From contig CATNTY010000013.1 in NCBI GenBank assembly GCA_950295325.1, positions 1-34,089 of the forward strand: DNA of 34,089 bases, read 5' to 3'. Every line of letters begins with the position of its first letter. Position 1 is the stretch's first letter. Shown one piece after another: positions 21,140-27,613 of this stretch. A program made the position numbers and the translations under genes. The DNA comes from Polytrichum commune. Lineage: Eukaryota > Streptophyta > Polytrichopsida > Polytrichales > Polytrichaceae. A model generated the notes under the pieces. That model made no database searches and was not told the DNA's origin. It saw only the letters and a program-made list of their open reading frames with translations.

Positions 21140-23113
21140 ATGACGATTTTTGAGGCATTATCGAATGCTGGCATTTCTTTACAGCCAGACTGGTCAGGGG
21201 AGCGGAGGCGCGGTGGTAAAAAAGATGCCGAATGGATTTACGCACACAAATGGATACACGAAGGTAAAGAATATTCTTCAGCTTTTTTTGGCTCTTTTTC
21301 TGCTGGTACAACCGGGGTATGGAAGTCTTGGGAGGGTGAGAACTTAACCAAGAGTGAGAGCAAATATTTAAAAGATGAGCTTCGTAAACAAAAAGAAAAA
21401 ATAGAATCTGATAAAAAGGAGAATCATGAAAAAACAAGACAAAGAGTTACTGAAGCGTTTGCCAGCTTTTCATCGGAGTATCATGAGGGCTACCTTGGAA
21501 GGAAATCCATACGCGTACTTATGGGCGCAAAGACAACCATGGCAGCTACCCCACTTAAACCAAGTGAAGAAACTCATATCGTTGTACCCATCCGTGATAT
21601 TGATCATCAACTTTGGAATCTTCAACATATCTATGATCAAGGTGATAAAACATTTGAAAAAGGTGGGAGAAAAAAAGGACTATTTCATTTACTTGAAACA
21701 CCTCATCATTCTGATTGGACTTCTTTTGATCAAAGCTCCAGTGATGCCATTTATATATGTGAAGGCTTTGCTACGGCGGCATCTGTCCAACTCGCACTGG
21801 GAGATGACCGACGAATCGTTTGCGCACTTGACTCAGGAAACCTTGAACCAGTCGCAAGAAATATCCGCACCAGATATCCAAACGCCAAATTAGTTTTTTG
21901 TGCTGACAATGATCTTCACAATTCAACCGGCACAAACCCTGGAGTTCTAGCTGCTGAAAAAGCTAGTCAAAGCGTCGGCGGCTCGGTGGTTATAGCGCAA
22001 CTAAATGGAAAAAAATGTGACTTTAACGATGTCCATGTCGAGCTTGGTTTAACCGAAGTTACTAAACAAATTCTTAACCAATTACTTGATAATAAATTAA
22101 AAGTTCAAGAGTTAGATTCTCTCACTCAGATGAACTTATTTAATGCAAGTGGAAAAAGAATAAAACCTTCTGCGCAACAGGTTGCAAAACACTTACTTGA
22201 TTATTACGGCGAACATATTTGTGTTCAAGACGAGAGCCTTTTTGTCTTTGAGAAAACTCACTGGATTGAAATGCGTAAACATGAAGCCAATAAACTCTAT
22301 CAACAACTTGATTTTATTACCGGCGAAGCTCTCGAACCAAAAGATCTAAAAGCCTACCTCGGACACTTAAAGAACTACATTCCAAGTGTCCCCAAAGGTA
22401 TTAATATGTTTACACCTAATCCATTCGTTGCAAACTTCTCTGATCAGTCACTTCACTTCACCAGGAATAAAAACGGAACGTATGCTCTTAATGCTAGACC
22501 CCACACTTTCAGAGATTACCTGACTCATGTTCTCCCATTTCCTATGCCCAAAATGAGCGGTGGTGCGGTGGTGCTCCCTGAAGCCCCTAAATTTGAAGCC
22601 TGGCTTGATAACCTCTGGGCCAATGATCTAGATAAAGAACAAAAAATCAGGCTCTTATACCAAATAGGTGGTTGCTGTATCCTTCCAGCCTTTACCACAA
22701 TCGCTTTCTTTATTGGCCCTCCTGCTTCAGGTAAGTCCACAATCATTAAACTCTTAATCAAGCTCATAGGCATGCAAAACACGAGCTCAGTCCAACCTTG
22801 CCTCTGGAACGACTTCCACATGCAACCCATGCTCGGTAAACTCATCAATTTTGATACCGATATCGATATCAATCGACCAATGAATGACTCCATGGTCAAA
22901 AAAGTCATCGATCGAGCCCCTGTCTCAGTCAACCGAAAGAATAAAGATATCGTGCATGCCTACCTACCACCGGTCCATCTCTTCGCTGGCAACGACCTCC
23001 CAAATCCATGGACGGCAGATCAAAAGCCTACGGTAGACGACTCATTATTTTTCAAACAGATTCCTTTAAAGCCGAAACCGGTAACCTCACCAATGACTTT
23101 GAAGAAATCTTAA
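21140..23113 (+). CDS. Primase-helicase (Toprim + SF3/D5-type), frame-shifted near its C-terminus
   Basis: GAGGGG precedes ATG 21140. An N-terminal segment (1-200) is followed by a Toprim domain with ICEGFATA (207-213), FCADND (253-258) and DFND (294-297). A helical D5_N-like part follows (about 340-500). The SF3 helicase motifs are A GPPASGKST (526-534), B LINFDTDID (568-576) and C LFAGNDLPNPW (614-624). After NPW the frame runs about 33 more unrelated residues to a stop, whereas the expected continuation is in the -1 frame at 23008-23526. The complete enzyme would be about 795 residues. It should prime and unwind at the phage origin, like P4 alpha or D5 proteins. Confidence 0.85.
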   Translation: MTIFEALSNAGISLQPDWSGERRRGGKKDAEWIYAHKWIHEGKEYSSAFFGSFSAGTTGVWKSWEGENLTKSESKYLKDELRKQKEKIESDKKENHEKTRQRVTEAFASFSSEYHEGYLGRKSIRVLMGAKTTMAATPLKPSEETHIVVPIRDIDHQLWNLQHIYDQGDKTFEKGGRKKGLFHLLETPHHSDWTSFDQSSSDAIYICEGFATAASVQLALGDDRRIVCALDSGNLEPVARNIRTRYPNAKLVFCADNDLHNSTGTNPGVLAAEKASQSVGGSVVIAQLNGKKCDFNDVHVELGLTEVTKQILNQLLDNKLKVQELDSLTQMNLFNASGKRIKPSAQQVAKHLLDYYGEHICVQDESLFVFEKTHWIEMRKHEANKLYQQLDFITGEALEPKDLKAYLGHLKNYIPSVPKGINMFTPNPFVANFSDQSLHFTRNKNGTYALNARPHTFRDYLTHVLPFPMPKMSGGAVVLPEAPKFEAWLDNLWANDLDKEQKIRLLYQIGGCCILPAFTTIAFFIGPPASGKSTIIKLLIKLIGMQNTSSVQPCLWNDFHMQPMLGKLINFDTDIDINRPMNDSMVKKVIDRAPVSVNRKNKDIVHAYLPPVHLFAGNDLPNPWTADQKPTVDDSLFFKQIPLKPKPVTSPMTLKKS

Positions 23114-23526
23114 TAAATGAAGAAAGAGACGCCATTGTTGCCCGTTTAGTAAGCGGAGCACTGGACCTCATCGCACTCAAAGGGAACTTCTCAGTCACCA
23201 AATCCTCACAAGAAAAAGTTGAAGAAATGGAGATGAATTCTGACCCCTATTCGCAGTTCATGGATGAGGTAAAAGATGGCTATACACCACCACAAACTGA
23301 TGCCAAAATTTTCATCGAAACTGGACGCAGAATTTCAGTCAAAAAATTGTGGGAATTTTATACGGCTTTTCTGAAAGAGAGAGTCATGGGTCATCCTCGT
23401 GTTGGCTATAACGAGAAGCGTCAATTGTGTGAAGCAATGCGTAAAATGGGGTGGCGCAGCGAGAAAGTTGGAGGGACTGTTTACTTTTTGGACGTTGGAT
23501 GCGGTGGGCCGGGGGCCACATTTTGA
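23008..23526 (+). pseudogene. C-terminal continuation of the primase-helicase in the -1 frame
   Basis: From 23014 this frame reads GRSKAYGRRLIIFQTDSF, the SF3 arginine-finger region that normally follows motif C within a few residues. It then has a helical body (NDFEEILINEERDAIVARLV) and a winged-helix-like end (KKLWEFYTAFLKERVMGHPR). It has no ribosome site of its own before ATG 23008. It therefore belongs with the upstream gene through a programmed -1 frameshift, a one-base deletion in the genome, or a sequencing error. Typed as pseudogene only because the frame is broken; it may be functional. Confidence 0.7.
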
Positions 23527-23710
23527 CGTCTTGGTTACGGTCCTGGGCGTCATCATGTGAGTTAAGTATTTGATATTACTTAACCATATAGAAAGTAGTA
23601 TGACTAGGACGTCTATATATACTTATAAATATATATAAAAGGAGTCTCTACTACCGTAATGTATGCTCTATACGGTGGTGGCGAGTTCGGGAGGTCATCC
23701 TAGTCATACT
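23527..23710. repeat. Nested inverted repeats around an AT-rich core; origin or regulatory candidate
   Basis: Between the convergent primase and small-gene operons. There is a 13-bp perfect inverted repeat at 23598-23610 and 23698-23710, an 8-bp one at 23561-23568 and 23577-23584 (GTTAAGTA/TACTTAAC), and a 6-bp one at 23653-23658 and 23671-23676 (ACCGTA/TACGGT). The 7-mer TTACGGT occurs at 23535-23541 and inverted at 23653-23659. The stretch 23614-23640 is almost all A/T. The right arm of the largest repeat lies inside the end of the gene at 23700-23912. Confidence 0.6.
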
Positions 23711-23912
23711 CATCCTTTTTTTCTGGTAAAATGACTTCAATTTTTTCATAAAATTCGAGCCCAAAACGGGCTCTAAAATTGACCATTCTTTTGTAGAATT
23801 CTTGACCTGAGTTTTCGGTCTTACAAAGCACCCTGGTTATGATGTCTTTTTCGTGATTGATTTCGTCAAACATTTCTTGCGAAACATATACGACTCTAGT
23901 TCTTGATGGCAT
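23700..23912 (-). CDS. Hypothetical small protein, last gene of the second leftward operon
   Basis: 70 residues, ATG 23912 overlapping the previous gene by 17 bases; no clear ribosome site, so coupling is likely. N-terminal strand (RTRVVYVSQEMFDEINHEKD) and a helical segment (SGQEFYKRMVNFRARFGLEF) with an acidic end. The last four codons lie inside the right arm of a 13-bp inverted repeat. Unknown function. Confidence 0.5.
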   Translation of the reverse strand: MPSRTRVVYVSQEMFDEINHEKDIITRVLCKTENSGQEFYKRMVNFRARFGLEFYEKIEVILPEKKDEYD

Positions 23913-24183
23913 CTGGGGAGGCCTGTTTTACTTTTTTCTGAATTATTGTTTTCTTAACAAGATCTTTATTTCTTGTTTTTGCAGCAACATAATCTTCACT
24001 CATTTTTCCGGCACAGATACATCCGACTGCAATAGGCTCGTGGTAATCCTGGTGTTCCATGTAGTGAACATATTTTATTTCTGTCCCGCACATTTCGCAG
24101 TTAGTACCTTCCTCGTCATAATACATATTAATGTTTTTCCAGCCTTTATGTGGCACACCGGCTTCTTTCCATTTGCTCTTCAT
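23896..24183 (-). CDS. Zinc-binding phage protein
   Basis: 95 residues, AAGGAG before ATG 24183. It has CEMCGTEIKYVHYMEHQDYH followed by VGCICAGKM: C-x(2)-C and C-x-C cysteines with interspersed histidines, flanked by a Trp/Gly start (SKWKEAGVPHKGWKNI) and a basic C-terminus. The order 'CE-x-CG...VH-x-M-H...VGC-x-CA' is common in small zinc proteins of phages and plasmids. It probably binds nucleic acid. The hairpin overlapping its ribosome site may regulate it. Confidence 0.65.
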   Translation of the reverse strand: MKSKWKEAGVPHKGWKNINMYYDEEGTNCEMCGTEIKYVHYMEHQDYHEPIAVGCICAGKMSEDYVAAKTRNKDLVKKTIIQKKVKQASPDAIKN

Positions 24184-24191
24184 AATTTCTC

Positions 24192-24209
24192 CTTGGTTAA
24201 ATGACCAAG
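24192..24209 (-). promoter_or_regulatory. Hairpin overlapping the ribosome site of the zinc protein gene
   Basis: Read leftward, CTTGGT-CATTTA-ACCAAG is a perfect 6-bp inverted repeat with a 6-base loop. Its 3' arm shares AAG with the AAGGAG ribosome site of the gene starting at 24183, so folding would partly block translation. Confidence 0.4.
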
Positions 24210-24370
24210 CGAGTTATGAATCAAGAGCGCAAGCGTTGCAATACAATTAAGCAGCTTTAAATAATTTTCATGGTCGAACTTTGAGAGGATTTTTCCTCAC
24301 TGGTTACGCAACGCACAACTGACGTCATGCGCGCGCCCGTGCGACACTGATTTTATCGCGCGTACGCGTG

Positions 24371-24682
24371 TTAGGAATCAGATTTGCCGCGATTGCAGTT
24401 TGAGCATGCGGTCTTAACATTATCTTCATGGTTCGAGCCGCCCTTAGACAATGGTATGACATGGTCTAGCTCTAGCCATACATCATTGACGCCGGGTTTT
24501 CTGCCGCAATACTGGCAAGTGAAGTTATCACGTTTTAGAATAGCCCATCGTCTTGTTTGGGTGGTTGAGAGAAATAGCCTAGCTTCTTCGTGATGCTTTA
24601 GCCTACAGAATTCAGTACAGTACTTTTTACTTGGTTTACTGGTCGGGTCGAATAGCGTTTGGCAACGCCTACATTCCTTCAT
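24371..24682 (-). CDS. HNH endonuclease with two zinc knuckles
   Basis: 103 residues, AAGG upstream of ATG 24682. N-terminal knuckle CRRCQTLF...YCTEFCRLKHH, then CQYCGRKPG and the HNH core LELDHVIPLSKGGSNHEDNV followed by ACSNCNRGKSD. All expected residues of the McrA/HNH fold are present (D-H, N, and C-x(2)-C zinc ligands). HNH proteins near terminases sometimes assist packaging, but this one is on the opposite strand and about 2 kb away, so a homing or DNA-processing role is equally possible. Confidence 0.8.
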   Translation of the reverse strand: MKECRRCQTLFDPTSKPSKKYCTEFCRLKHHEEARLFLSTTQTRRWAILKRDNFTCQYCGRKPGVNDVWLELDHVIPLSKGGSNHEDNVKTACSNCNRGKSDS

Positions 24683-24857
24683 TATCCAGCCTTGGTTAAG
24701 TTTTGAATGCTTTACAGGCTAGATTGTATACATTTCAGCCCGAAACTCAACCTTGGGCATTTTAAAGCGTTTTAGAAAAACTTGTATTCTAAATTGGAAT
24801 ATGGAATATTTTGATTCAATCCTTCCTTGGATTAGACATGAGATCAGGGCCTGAGAG

Positions 24858-25043
24858 TTATGACCTCGGGCTCTTTTTGCGTTTTTCACCCCATGCTCGA
24901 CCTTCAGACTTTCGAAGTTCTTCGTGCCATGCCAAAGTTTTAAGATTACTGCAAGCCTTGCAATAATACTGGTAGCCTCGAGTTTTATGTTTATTAAACT
25001 GGTCAAAGCTTTTGAGCTCACCACACTTGCTACATTCTCTCAT
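24858..25043 (-). CDS. Small zinc-finger protein, endonuclease VII-like knuckle without nuclease
   Basis: 61 residues; ATG 25043 in an ATGA overlap. It starts MRECSKCGELKSFDQFNKHK and continues YQYYCKACSNLK, i.e. C-x(2)-C plus C-x(2)-C separated by the LKSFDQF-x-KHKTRG linker typical of endonuclease VII/HNH N-termini, then a basic tail (EKRKKSPRS). It resembles the 50-residue protein at 10178-10330. The 139 bases after its stop contain no convincing gene. Confidence 0.6.
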   Translation of the reverse strand: MRECSKCGELKSFDQFNKHKTRGYQYYCKACSNLKTLAWHEELRKSEGRAWGEKRKKSPRS

Positions 25044-25237
25044 CTTCTCGCCTTTATAATTCTCATTTGGTTTTGAATTAAAATAATCGCATCGTGAAGT
25101 GCCGACGCTTCACCTTCGCCCCAAATAATTGCATAGTTATTTTTCGAAAGTTTTAGCCTCTCAATTTCTAAATCTAATTTTATCTTTTTACGTCGCTTTA
25201 TTAACTCATCTCGAATGTGTCTCCAGTCTGATATCAT
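25040..25237 (-). CDS. Small helical protein
   Basis: 65 residues from ATG 25237. GGAGG lies 9 bases upstream and the ATGA overlaps the tiny membrane gene. One long basic helix (WRHIRDELIKRRKKIKLDLE...) and a second helix (GEASALHDAIILIQNQMRII) suggest a helical hairpin. Unknown function. Confidence 0.5.
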   Translation of the reverse strand: MISDWRHIRDELIKRRKKIKLDLEIERLKLSKNNYAIIWGEGEASALHDAIILIQNQMRIIKARR

Positions 25238-25347
25238 TTTCGAAACCCTCCTTCGAACCAAACCAATCCAATGATACTAAGAATGCCAATAATTGGGCCT
25301 AAGAAATAAAATATAGCTGCAACTATTCCGATTACGATGAGTATCAT
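25234..25347 (-). CDS. Tiny membrane protein
   Basis: 37 residues from ATG 25347, AAAGGTG upstream, stop overlapping the next ATG by four bases. Almost entirely hydrophobic (ILIVIGIVAAIFYFLGPIIG then ILSIIGLVWF) with a basic-ended tail FEGGFRK: one long or two short spans with a central Pro. Function unknown; comparable tiny membrane genes occur at 10773-10969 and 11232-11399. Confidence 0.6.
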   Translation of the reverse strand: MILIVIGIVAAIFYFLGPIIGILSIIGLVWFEGGFRK

Positions 25348-25348
25348 T

Positions 25349-25531
25349 TTATAACACCTTTGGCTCAGCAGAAACGACTTCTATCGTATAGCCGAGCGCT
25401 TTAATTAAACCAATTTCCTTATTGGTTAGAGTTTTTTGATTCGCGAGTTGAGCAAACATTTTAGCTTTTTCACAGATCGGATATACAAGAGTGTTGCCGT
25501 AACTGTGTTTGATTGTGACTCTGATATTCAT
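25349..25531 (-). CDS. Conserved small phage protein
   Basis: 60 residues; ATG 25531 in an ATGA overlap. It has NTLVYPICEKAKMFAQLANQ followed by KTLTNKEIGLIKALGYTIEV. The pattern 'YP-x-C-x-KA...KTLT...I-x(3)-LGY-x-(I/V)-(E/K)V' is common to short proteins scattered through phage early regions. The function of these is not established. Confidence 0.6.
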   Translation of the reverse strand: MNIRVTIKHSYGNTLVYPICEKAKMFAQLANQKTLTNKEIGLIKALGYTIEVVSAEPKVL

Positions 25532-25932
25532 ATAGTACCCAAAGCTTCAACAGTTTTTCGTTCGCAAAAATCAGTCCATCTTTTTTTAGCTGCTAAAACT
25601 CTTTTTTCAGAAGCACAACCTAAATTTTTATTTGATCTTTTTGGTATAAAATTTATTTCAATACCATAACTTTTAGAAACTCCTAATTTTGCTGCTTCTA
25701 AATATTCTTTCATACCGAATAGATCTTGATGAGTTTCAATTTTTGTTATTTGCCCTCTGCTTATTAAAAGTTTTATAAATTGATATTTCATATCAATGTA
25801 ATCCCAACCTCCATTCATATGGAGATTGTTGAATGTTATTTTTGGATCAAGTACAGCTTGCTTTACGATATCTGTATATTCAATTTTGCCATTTACGATT
25901 ACGAATACATTTGTTCTTTTTTTGATTAACAT
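25528..25932 (-). CDS. First gene of the second leftward operon, hypothetical
   Basis: 134 residues from ATG 25932, AAGGAG upstream; the longer frame to ATG 25962 lacks a ribosome site and runs into a tandem repeat. Begins LIKKRTNVFVIVNGKIEYTD, then strands and helices including NGGWDYIDMKYQFIKLLISR and a basic C-terminus with ASEKRVLAAKKRWTDF. No family recognised; promoter-proximal position suggests very early expression. Confidence 0.5.
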   Translation of the reverse strand: MLIKKRTNVFVIVNGKIEYTDIVKQAVLDPKITFNNLHMNGGWDYIDMKYQFIKLLISRGQITKIETHQDLFGMKEYLEAAKLGVSKSYGIEINFIPKRSNKNLGCASEKRVLAAKKRWTDFCERKTVEALGTI

Positions 25933-25955
25933 TTTCGATCTCCTTAGTTTGATTC

Positions 25956-26063
25956 GATACATTGATACATTGCATGAGTGATGCCAGGCTCATTTGCAAT
26001 TAAATGCATTTCAGCAATGAGAAAGTGACAATTATTTGTACGATTTTCTATTTGATTGCAAAT
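25956..26063. promoter_or_regulatory. Divergent control region with operator-like repeats
   Basis: It lies between the second leftward operon and the rightward genes. It contains a tandem direct repeat GATACATT at 25956-25963 and 25964-25971. A 9-bp perfect inverted repeat ATTTGCAAT/ATTGCAAAT lies at 25992-26000 and 26055-26063. No strong -35/-10 pair could be fixed for either direction. Confidence 0.4.
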
Positions 26064-26091
26064 AGTTTACTGGTTGTGTATGCATAGCTCT

Positions 26092-26271
26092 ATGTCAACA
26101 AAATCAACAGAGCGACAAATTTTGTCAAAGAGAATTGAAGAGTATCAAAACATATTAATATGGATGCAAAGCTTTCAAGTCTATCAGGGAATTGAGTCTC
26201 ATGAGTTTGTTGTCAAATGTTTACAGAAGAAATTGCTCAAGCTTAGAACTAAGAGATCTGCATTGAAATGA
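26092..26271 (+). CDS. Small helical protein at the start of the rightward block
   Basis: 59 residues from ATG 26092; ATG 26080 or TTG 26056 are alternatives. No ribosome site precedes any of these, so the start is uncertain. Charged and helical (TERQILSKRIEEYQNILIWM) with a lysine-rich end (KCLQKKLLKLRTKRSALK). The stop overlaps the next ATG (ATGA), which argues that it is translated. It may be a regulator, but no helix-turn-helix is clear. Confidence 0.45.
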   Translation: MSTKSTERQILSKRIEEYQNILIWMQSFQVYQGIESHEFVVKCLQKKLLKLRTKRSALK

Positions 26272-26441
26272 CTTTCAATCCTTTAGACTGGCTTGCATAT
26301 TTAGAGGAACACAACGGCGATTCGCTTGGTTGCTATCTTGCTTTTATTTATGGCTTTACTGCTGTCATTCTCGTTGCTTCAATTATAATCAGCATACCTA
26401 TTGCATACGTTTTTGATTATATAACGCAACTGCTGTCCTAA
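26268..26441 (+). CDS. Small membrane protein
   Basis: 57 residues, ATG coupled to the previous stop (ATGA). N-terminus MTFNPLDWLAYLEEHNGDSL is amphipathic and acidic; the rest is one long hydrophobic segment (LAFIYGFTAVILVASIIIS then IPIAYVF) and a short tail. One span, or two short ones around the IP. A holin-like or exclusion role is possible, but it lies upstream of the packaging genes and not near the lysozyme. Confidence 0.55.
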   Translation: MTFNPLDWLAYLEEHNGDSLGCYLAFIYGFTAVILVASIIISIPIAYVFDYITQLLS

Positions 26442-26866
26442 ATTTAGGATTGATCCGCGTCATATTTAACTCAGCCCGTCATACCCTTAAAATCTAACGC
26501 ACCACCGCTCCAAAGCATCTCTGCGTCTACGTTTCACTGATAAGTTTCATTATGTTACACAAATCCTAAGTAGCTGTAATCATTAGACTATTTCGCGCTC
26601 AGGTTCGGTGCCGATAATTGTCACTATTGTTTGATAGTGTTGCTTATACTATGAGTTAACCTATTGATTTCATGGACAATTATCCTATTGTATAACTTAC
26701 ATACGGCCCGCGAAGAACGTCACTGCTGAAGGGGGGCATGGGGTCGTCGCGGCCTGAGGCTGGAATAGTGCCTGAAGCGATTTCACGGAAAAAGCAAAAA
26801 AATCAAAAAGTAATATAACGCGCTGGGTCTTTTATTAGTGTAATTTTTACATGATTATTTAAGGAA
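26442..26866 (+). promoter_or_regulatory. 425-base leader before the packaging operon with operator-like and structured elements
   Basis: No gene is seen. GATAATTGTC at about 26613-26622 recurs inverted as GACAATTATC at about 26674-26683. CACTAT/ATAGTG pair across 6 bases at about 26623-26640. TATACT at about 26647 and TATAAC at about 26690 are possible -10 boxes without good -35 partners. A GC-rich block has an 8-bp stem with one bulge (26705-26713 with 26747-26754) enclosing a G-run. It may hold the late promoter, a structured leader or a packaging site. Confidence 0.4.
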
Positions 26867-27613
26867 ATGACAGATTATTCAAATTTGCCCACCGCTCCCC
26901 CGGACCAAAACCCCGAAGAGCAACCGGCCACATTCATTTGGGATACCTCAAACCCACAGTCCTTAATCAACGTGGTTCCAGAACCAGTTAAGGATGCAAT
27001 GTTAAGATTGGTCCATGAACGCCCGGACCTCTGTGACTTAGATGAAGCTAGCCTTAAGAAGTATGTGAGGGCTGAAACAAGTTGTGCATATACGACGACT
27101 GATAACCAGCTGAGGTTCAAATTTTGGTTAGAGTTTGAGAGAGCCTTGTCTCAAAATTTCAAGATGTATGTGAACAACATTTGCGCTGGTGTTTGTTCGG
27201 TCGAGTTTTTCAAAAAAACATTTCTTAAAAATAATATCAAAGTTTGTTGGATGTTGTGTAAGCCAACTGAATATCTGGTTAAGTCAGATGAGGCCTTAAG
27301 TTTCGGTATTGATGAGATGCGAGATATTTTATCGATGCCAAATATTAAAGGTAAGGGTGACATTGATTATAAATTAATCAACGCAAAAATTTCCATTTTC
27401 AAAATGCTGGACGCAAGAGTCCATGGAGCGGCGGTTCAGAGGAATCTTATTTACACCAAGAGTGAGCATAAAATTGTTGACACACTTTCAACTGGTGAAA
27501 GAGAGAAATTAATTGAAGCTCAGATTCAAGAACTTGAAATGAATGAGAAGCGTTTGGCTGAAGTGATTGCGACCTCCGAACCGGCGATTCTTCCTGATGA
27601 CGTGGACTTATGA
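26867..27613 (+). CDS. Terminase small subunit candidate
   Basis: 248 residues, AAGGA close before ATG 26867 (short spacing). Pro/acidic-rich N-terminus (1-35), helical body, and a C-terminal coiled segment (GEREKLIEAQIQELEMNEKR) with an acidic end. Its stop overlaps the large terminase start (ATGA), the usual arrangement. There is no textbook helix-turn-helix; the region RPDLCDLDEASLKKYVRAET could hold the DNA-binding helices. Assigned from position and coupling. It should recognise the packaging site and form a ring that feeds the motor. Confidence 0.6.
   Translation: MTDYSNLPTAPPDQNPEEQPATFIWDTSNPQSLINVVPEPVKDAMLRLVHERPDLCDLDEASLKKYVRAETSCAYTTTDNQLRFKFWLEFERALSQNFKMYVNNICAGVCSVEFFKKTFLKNNIKVCWMLCKPTEYLVKSDEALSFGIDEMRDILSMPNIKGKGDIDYKLINAKISIFKMLDARVHGAAVQRNLIYTKSEHKIVDTLSTGEREKLIEAQIQELEMNEKRLAEVIATSEPAILPDDVDL

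Noticed and set aside
21426-21893. 155-codon rightward frame inside the primase gene
   Set aside because: Out-of-frame shadow of the Toprim region, whose motifs are all in the main frame.
24276-24295. Possible terminator hairpin GAGGA/TCCTC in the gap before the HNH gene
   Set aside because: Short stem, no T-run on either strand after it.
24371-24682. HNH protein as packaging partner of the large terminase
   Set aside because: Opposite strand, different operon and about 3 kb from the terminase gene; no cos-like site identified.
24719-25024. 101-codon leftward frame overlapping the 61-residue zinc protein
   Set aside because: The overlapped part clearly encodes the CSKCG...CKAC knuckle in the other frame. 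The rest (24719-24857) shows no motif or start. A frameshifted C-terminal extension cannot be excluded but is unsupported.
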